From: an uncultured Eubacteriales bacterium
Lineage (GTDB): Bacteria; Bacillota; Clostridia; Oscillospirales; CAG-272
Direction of reading: 5' to 3'
Assembly (NCBI GenBank): GCA_902462015.1
Contig: CABPZV010000088.1
Span: forward strand, 1 to 8,422
DNA: 8,422 nt
Of the stretch, positions 6,432 to 8,422 are shown one piece after another (the stretch's first letter is position 1; every line of letters starts with the position of its first letter). Under the pieces are notes generated by a model, which did no database searches, was not told where the DNA came from, and saw nothing but the letters and a program-made list of their open reading frames with translations. A program made the translations under genes and the position numbers.

Positions 6432-6450
6432 GAAAGGTATGGTTAATACA
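6432..6450 (+). promoter_or_regulatory. Extended ribosome binding box deciding the start of the CD1247-family gene
   Basis: GAAAGG, then TATGGTTAATACA (13 nt), then the ATG at 6451. The in-frame ATG at 6439 lies 1 nt past the GG and would add only MVNT. It shares its layout with the boxes at 4431, 7306 and 7942. Confidence 0.65.
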
Positions 6451-6864
6451 ATGAAACTTACAGAAAAGGCAGCTTACATTAAAGGACTTATGGAGGGCAT
6501 GAAATTTGACGATAACTCCGACGCAAATAAGCTTCTTGCAAAGCTGGCGGAAATCGTTGACGAAATGGCTCACGCTATAGATGAACTTGAGGCAAAAACA
6601 GACAGGACGAACGATTACGTCGACGAGCTTGATTATGACCTCGGCGAGCTTGAGGAACTTGTATATGACGAGGATTGTTCCTGTGAATATGATTGTGACG
6701 ATGATGACTGTTGCTGCTGCGAAGAAGATGACGATGCAGACCTTTACGAGATTGAGTGTCCGAAGTGTCATGATAAAATATATGCAAGTGAAGAAATGAT
6801 CAGCGACTCGCTCAAATGCCCTAACTGCAATGAAAGCATTACAAATATTACAGCTGAGGACTAA
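6451..6864 (+). CDS. CD1247 N-terminal domain protein with acidic Cys-rich linker and zinc ribbon
   Basis: A 137-residue protein of the clostridial CD1247 family, whose function is unknown; some database entries label it AraC-like, which nothing here supports. The N-terminal domain (1-72) starts with KAAYIKGLMEGM and continues as a strongly acidic, probably coiled-coil helix (EIVDEMAHAIDELEAK, then DELDYDLGELEEL). A linker (about 73-97) is almost all Asp, Glu and Cys, with C76, C78, C82 and four consecutive cysteines C87-C90. The C-terminus is a zinc ribbon with CPKC (103-106) and CPNC (123-126). The start at 6451 is chosen from the extended ribosome binding box. It follows efp by 74 bp and is closed by a strong terminator, so an efp operon is likely. 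The cysteine-dense linker suggests metal binding or redox sensing (inference). Confidence 0.85.
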   Translation: MKLTEKAAYIKGLMEGMKFDDNSDANKLLAKLAEIVDEMAHAIDELEAKTDRTNDYVDELDYDLGELEELVYDEDCSCEYDCDDDDCCCCEEDDDADLYEIECPKCHDKIYASEEMISDSLKCPNCNESITNITAED

Positions 6865-6882
6865 TTACTGAATAAACGATTA

Positions 6883-6949
6883 AAAACTTCGCCTCTCGGA
6901 GTATGCTCTGTACAGAGCTGTCTCCTCTATGGCGAAGTTTTATTTTTTT
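6883..6949 (+). terminator. Three-tier intrinsic terminator of the efp operon
   Basis: The outer arms AAAACTTCGCC (6883-6893) and GGCGAAGTTTT (6931-6941) form a perfect 11-bp stem. Inside, GGAG (6898-6901) pairs with CTCC (6922-6925), and GCTCTGTACAGAGC (6905-6918) is a perfect 14-nt palindrome at the tip. The tail is a T-run (6938-6941, 6943-6949). The A-run on the other side could make it bidirectional. Its architecture matches that at 5590-5679. Confidence 0.9.
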
Positions 6950-7106
6950 ATTGTCAGAGATACTTTGTCAAGCCGCTTTACCAGCCGGCTTTATATCAAG
7001 ACGACACCATAAATTCTGGGGAAATCTCAATTTAATTATATGCATATTATTCATTCCTGTTTTATTGAATAACGATAATTTTTTTATAATATAAATTAAA
7101 AACACC
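6950..7106. other. AT-rich gene-free spacer between the efp terminator and the next promoter
   Basis: Together with the terminator on its left and the promoter and leader on its right, this belongs to a 460-bp interval with no large gene. The only structure seen is a short AAGCCG (6970-6975)/CGGCTT (6986-6991) hairpin. The rest is T- and A-rich with no supported coding sequence. Confidence 0.6.
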
Positions 7107-7135
7107 TTGACAAATGATAAATCGCGTAGTATAAT
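7107..7135 (+). promoter_or_regulatory. Consensus sigma-A promoter of the DUF2975-HTH unit
   Basis: TTGACA (7107-7112), a 17-bp spacer and TATAAT (7130-7135), both boxes perfect. Transcription would start near 7142, leaving a leader of about 183 nt before the DUF2975 gene. That leader contains the 25-codon ORF at 7165. Confidence 0.88.
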
Positions 7136-7164
7136 GCTATTCAATACCAAGTGGAGCAGGATAT

Positions 7165-7242
7165 ATGTCAGAAAATAAATCTTTTAAACTGTGTCAAGAA
7201 GATTCGGATGAAAAAAATTTTACATATGATTTTGTATCTTGA
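7165..7242 (+). CDS. Putative 25-aa small protein or leader peptide ahead of DUF2975
   Basis: An ATG at 7165 opens 25 codons ending in TGA: MSENKSFKLCQEDS, then DEKNFTYDFVS. It begins about 23 nt after the predicted start of a perfect promoter and has a purine-rich ribosome binding site (GGAGCAGGA, 7153-7161) 3-4 nt before the ATG. The peptide is charged, has one Cys, and lacks a hydrophobic segment, so it is not an obvious membrane peptide or double-glycine bacteriocin leader. It could be a regulatory leader peptide, the surviving N-terminus of a decayed gene, or chance. I do not recognise it. No terminator separates it from the next gene 82 bp on. Confidence 0.4.
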   Translation: MSENKSFKLCQEDSDEKNFTYDFVS

Positions 7243-7305
7243 CGGTCACTTTGAATGACACTGTATCAAATTTGAAATCTAAAACCACTTGAGTATATAA
7301 GATTA

Positions 7306-7324
7306 GAAAGGAACGGTCATAACT
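7306..7324 (+). promoter_or_regulatory. Extended ribosome binding box of the DUF2975 gene
   Basis: GAAAGG, then AACGGTCATAACT (13 nt), then the ATG at 7325. It is nearly identical to the box before the TSCPD gene, but ACG replaces the internal ATG. This copy therefore shows which downstream ATG is used. Confidence 0.65.
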
Positions 7325-7900
7325 ATGCATTTAAGCAATGAAAAATTAAACAAAGCTGCGGTAGTACTCACAAAAATCATTGAAGTATTCCACTGGGTCG
7401 CAGTCGGATTACTATCCGCAAGCCTGATTGTCTATTTTTTGAATGATAATCTACTCAAATACCTTATGGATGTCGGAAACGGAGAATTTGCCGTTTCAGG
7501 GTACTCCGTCAATGTCTTGAGCGAATCCGGTGATTTGATTGCCGGAGCATTTGTTCCGGCACTGACGGCAGGAATAATCGTATGCGGACTGACAGCTATG
7601 ATTTTCCGCAATATCTACCTGATTTTTAAGACAACCAATGGAAAAACAAAATTTTCAAAGGGCACAACTCCCTTTCAGCCGGAGAATGTACGAATGCTGC
7701 GAGAAATTGGAATTTTTGCTATACTTATTCCTGCAGTTGAATTTATCTGCGATGTAATTACAAAAATAATTGTAGGCGTGGATTTCGTTGAATCAAGTAT
7801 TTCCATAACGGGAATCGTACTCGGAATCGCCGTACTCTGTCTTTCGCAATTTTTTGTACACGGTATGGAGCTGCAGCGCGATTCTGACGGTTTACTCTGA
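7325..7900 (+). CDS. DUF2975 family four-helix membrane protein
   Basis: A 191-residue integral membrane protein of unknown function. Four hydrophobic segments are visible at about 18-39, 72-101, 130-149 and 159-178. The family signature lies in the loop after the second helix: FSKGTTPFQPENVRMLREIG (110-129). An N-terminal amphipathic stretch and a short polar C-terminus presumably face the cytoplasm. Members of this family are typically followed by a small YozG-type HTH gene (yoaS-yozG in Bacillus subtilis), as here, 60 bp downstream. The pair's physiological role is not established; a membrane sensor or partner of the regulator is a reasonable inference. The start follows the extended ribosome binding box. 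Confidence 0.85.
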   Translation: MHLSNEKLNKAAVVLTKIIEVFHWVAVGLLSASLIVYFLNDNLLKYLMDVGNGEFAVSGYSVNVLSESGDLIAGAFVPALTAGIIVCGLTAMIFRNIYLIFKTTNGKTKFSKGTTPFQPENVRMLREIGIFAILIPAVEFICDVITKIIVGVDFVESSISITGIVLGIAVLCLSQFFVHGMELQRDSDGLL

Positions 7901-7941
7901 AAAATGTGTTAAGTTTGAAATAAGCCTTTCAAACTATATAT

Positions 7942-7960
7942 AAAAGGTATGGTATTGTAT
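7942..7960 (+). promoter_or_regulatory. Extended ribosome binding box deciding the start of the HTH gene
   Basis: AAAAGG, then TATGGTATTGTAT (13 nt), then the ATG at 7961. The in-frame ATG at 7949 lies 1 nt past the GG and would add only MVLY. It shares its layout with the boxes at 4431, 6432 and 7306. Confidence 0.6.
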
Positions 7961-8170
7961 ATGGGCAAAATAATTTTAAAACTTGACGTTGTTATGGCAG
8001 ACCGGCACATGTCGCTGAATGAGCTTGCTGAAAGGGTCGGCATAACAAATGTCAATCTATCAAAGATAAAGAACAACAAGGTCAGTGCTATTCGTTTTTC
8101 TACGCTCGCAGCGATTTGTGAAACACTTGACTGCACTCCCGGCGATATTTTAAAATATATGGAAACATAG
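7961..8170 (+). CDS. YozG-type Cro/C1 (XRE) family HTH regulator
   Basis: A 69-residue single-domain DNA-binding protein. The helix-turn-helix reads SLNELAERVG (18-27), then ITNVNLSKIKNNKVSAIRFS (28-47, recognition region), then LAAICETLDCTPGDILKY (49-66), the closing helices of the XRE fold. The opening KIILKLDVVMADRHM is typical of YozG-like proteins. It lies 60 bp after the DUF2975 gene on the same strand without a terminator between, so the two are probably co-transcribed. It likely controls its own operon, and the membrane partner may modulate it (inference). The start at 7961 is chosen because ATG 7949 abuts the Shine-Dalgarno. Confidence 0.92.
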   Translation: MGKIILKLDVVMADRHMSLNELAERVGITNVNLSKIKNNKVSAIRFSTLAAICETLDCTPGDILKYMET

Positions 8171-8242
8171 CTGAGGCTGAAAAAAATTACGTAATTAAGA
8201 AACTCGTAATCGGGATTTCATAAAACAGATAACTGACTTCAG

Positions 8243-8317
8243 AAAAATATAATCCGGTCATGCCATACCAAACGAATCATAATACAAAGAATACATCGCT
8301 GGCCGGCATGACCGGAT
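8243..8317 (-). terminator. Intrinsic terminator of a leftward transcript entering from the right edge
   Basis: ATCCGGTCATGCC (8317-8305 read leftward) pairs perfectly over 13 bp with GGCATGACCGGAT (8264-8252), enclosing a 40-nt loop with minor inner pairing. Read leftward, the stem is followed by TATATTTTT (8251-8243); read rightward, no T-run follows. It therefore most probably ends something transcribed leftward from beyond 8422. The long loop recalls the other two terminators in the window. A mobile-element terminal repeat or a TATAAT (8248-8253) promoter box are less likely readings. Confidence 0.6.
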
Positions 8318-8339
8318 AAGTTAATTTCGAGGGCAAGTT

Positions 8340-8422
8340 TTCTGTTCACGGCTAATATGAACAGAAGCCACCCGGCATTGTGGGCTAACGCAACGCAAAA
8401 CACGCACGGTCTTTACTTTTAA
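8340..8422 (-). other. Hairpin-rich stretch at the right edge, possible 3' part of a small RNA
   Basis: TTCTGTTC (8340-8347) pairs with GAACAGAA (8359-8366) around 11 nt. Adjacent, GCCAC (8367-8371) pairs with GTGGGC (8380-8385) with one bulged base. A GC-richer tail (CGCAACGC, CACGCACGG) continues to the edge. With the leftward terminator at 8243-8317, this reads best as the 3' portion of a minus-strand structured RNA. A frame open from the edge to a TAA at 8323-8321 overlaps the stems and shows no protein family. I cannot name an RNA class from this partial sequence. Confidence 0.35.

Noticed and set aside
7238..7265. A possible second promoter (TTGACG with TATCAA) just before the DUF2975 gene
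   Set aside because: The spacer would be 19 bp and the -10 match poor; the consensus promoter at 7107 suffices.
8260..8319. A 19-codon frame starting ATGCCATACC and ending in TAA
   Set aside because: No ribosome binding site; it starts and ends within the arms of the 13-bp inverted repeat, so the frame is a by-product of that hairpin.
8321..8422. A minus-strand frame open from the right edge to TAA (8323-8321), possible C-terminus of a gene
   Set aside because: Thirty-three residues with an Arg/Cys/Val-rich, family-less composition, overlapping two hairpins. The RNA reading explains the structure better, though the truncated context leaves some doubt.

Overview
The window looks like the chromosome of a strictly anaerobic, fermentative, low-GC Firmicute of class Clostridia, probably from the Ruminococcaceae/Oscillospiraceae side. 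The evidence is an NADH-linked electron-bifurcating hydrogenase operon (HydC-HydB), a YabE-like G5/3D cell-wall protein, an efp gene followed by a CD1247-family zinc-ribbon protein, a TSCPD-domain protein, and canonical sigma-A promoters with 17-bp spacers. No insertion sequence, phage gene, tRNA, rRNA or CRISPR array was seen. Placement below class is inference.

Layout. (1) 1-2340, minus strand: hydC (NuoE-like) then hydB (NuoF-like, running off the left edge inside its C-terminal ferredoxin domain). The catalytic [FeFe] subunit HydA would be expected just beyond the edge. (2) 2341-2885: a 545-bp divergent spacer. It holds a well-formed extended -10 promoter for hydC with a terminator-like hairpin almost at the transcription start, a palindrome next to the hydC ribosome binding site, and a strongly structured leader for the rightward gene. 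(3) 2886-4106: a membrane-anchored DUF348/G5/3D protein. (4) 4107-4449: a hairpin-rich spacer that may encode a structured RNA or cis-regulatory leader, ahead of a small TSCPD-domain gene (4450-4710). (5) 4778-5674: a single-gene unit for a cytoplasmic SGNH/GDSL hydrolase, with its own promoter and an elaborate terminator. (6) 5733-6949: an efp and CD1247-family unit with a consensus promoter and a three-tier terminator. (7) 7107-8170: a consensus promoter, a 25-codon small ORF, a four-helix DUF2975 membrane protein and a YozG-type HTH regulator. (8) 8171-8422: the 3' end of a leftward transcript, with a 13-bp terminator stem and two further hairpins, continuing past the right edge.

The genes are mostly independent housekeeping units rather than one pathway. 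HydBC handles NADH/ferredoxin-coupled hydrogen metabolism. EF-P relieves ribosome stalling. The 3D protein probably acts on peptidoglycan. The DUF2975-HTH pair is a recurrent but poorly understood membrane-protein/regulator couple. The best candidates for something new are non-coding: the structured leaders at 2766-2861 and 4190-4389, a recurrent extended start-site box (AAAGG, AYGGT, then ATG exactly 13 nt after the GG) in front of four genes, long multi-tier terminators, and the 25-aa ORF ahead of the DUF2975-HTH pair.
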